In this document: positions 42,970 to 43,066 of the stretch, piece by piece | Numbering within the stretch: position 1 is the first letter of the stretch | Layout of the letters: each line of letters starts with the position of its first letter | DNA from: an uncultured Ruminococcus sp. | Lineage (GTDB): Bacteria; Bacillota; Clostridia; Oscillospirales; Acutalibacteraceae | Length of the DNA: 43,066 nt | Assembly: GCA_902785555.1 (NCBI GenBank) | Contig: CACZZB010000010.1 | Span: 1 to 43,066 of the forward strand | Direction of reading: 5' to 3' | Made by a program: the position numbers and the translations under genes | Notes under the pieces: generated by a model | The model's input: only the letters and a program-made list of their open reading frames with translations | The model's database searches: none | Told to the model about the DNA's origin: nothing

Positions 42970-43066
42970 GACATACTCCCCCGCCTACGCTTCGCTTAGA
43001 GGCGGGGGCTTCTCGCTCAAGTATGGTAACCCATACAGTATCAACGAGCTAACCCCGTGTGTCCCA
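42970..43066. mobile_element. End of an IS200/IS605-family (IS1341-like) element
   Basis: Starting near TGACATACTC, the sequence has the strong hairpin CCCCCGCCT (42978-42986) / AGGCGGGGG (43000-43008), followed by CTTCTCGCTCAAGT, and a second stem GTATGG (43021-43026) / CCATAC (43031-43036). This is the arrangement seen at the tnpB 3' ends of IS200/IS605-family elements. The transposase or tnpB gene would lie beyond the window edge. It is recognised by pattern; no search was made. Confidence 0.6.
42970..43066 (-). ncRNA. Possible omega-RNA (reRNA) 3' scaffold, leftward
   Basis: Read leftward, the hairpins at 43021-43036 and 42978-43008 followed by GGGAGTATGTCAC resemble the structured end of TnpB-guide RNAs. 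If so, the guide would be the bases just left of the element (about 42950-42969). TnpB is not visible here, so this is a proposal, not an identification. Confidence 0.35.

Overview
The window looks like the chromosome of a low-GC Gram-positive Clostridia member, most likely Ruminococcus or a close relative in the Oscillospiraceae. The reasons are an AT-rich genome with strong AGGAGG-type ribosome binding sites, near-consensus TTGACA-N17-TATAAT promoters, an hrcA-grpE-dnaK-dnaJ locus with a perfect CIRCE operator, split transketolase subunits, and frequent TTG/GTG starts. The genus is an inference from protein style; no rRNA or tRNA gene was seen.

Layout. 1-1750: the first codons of a leftward gene, a 3'-truncated metallo-beta-lactamase-fold gene and a membrane-anchored SGNH-like protein lacking the catalytic serine. 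1855-8524: a rightward housekeeping run (alr, polA, low-molecular-weight tyrosine phosphatase, rimI, tsaD, pyridoxal kinase). 8578-11293: a low-complexity surface protein and the two transketolase subunits behind a large palindrome. 11352-16803 (leftward): a tRNA dihydrouridine synthase, a polar amino acid ABC transporter with an unusual substrate-binding/permease fusion, and rarA. 16946-23274: a MATE exporter, then the heat-shock genes. 23427-27551: polyphosphate kinase, phosphofructokinase, a PH-domain protein and a tiny membrane protein. 27587-27926: a decayed IS3-family transposase and a long inverted repeat. 27984-29435: glycogen synthase.

29582-36629 is a leftward block with two related lipoproteins, adenine deaminase, a GlfT2-like glycosyltransferase, UDP-galactopyranose mutase and a DUF4422 glycosyltransferase; the last three suggest galactofuranose-containing surface glycan. 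36734-38820 is an accessory regulatory module: an XRE repressor with an ImmA/IrrE-type protease, facing a small helical protein and a sigma-region-4-like protein. The 267 bp between them hold four copies of a TACAC-N5-GTGTA operator, one inside the repressor's own promoter. 38888-42975 holds a DUF378 protein, an ASCH-domain protein, a 2-hydroxyacid dehydrogenase, a DegT/DnrJ aminotransferase and small membrane or unknown proteins. The right edge (about 42970 onward) looks like the end of an IS200/IS605-family (TnpB/omega-RNA type) element that has cut off the 5' part of a membrane-protein gene.

The most unusual things seen are: (1) the transporter protein at 13163-15448, whose two tandem substrate-binding modules are in circularly permuted order (lobe 2 - lobe 1 - lobe 2 - lobe 1 - permease); (2) the four-site operator array of the XRE/ImmA switch; (3) the IS605-type end with a structured, possibly omega-RNA-encoding sequence at the right border; and (4) the serine-less SGNH protein.
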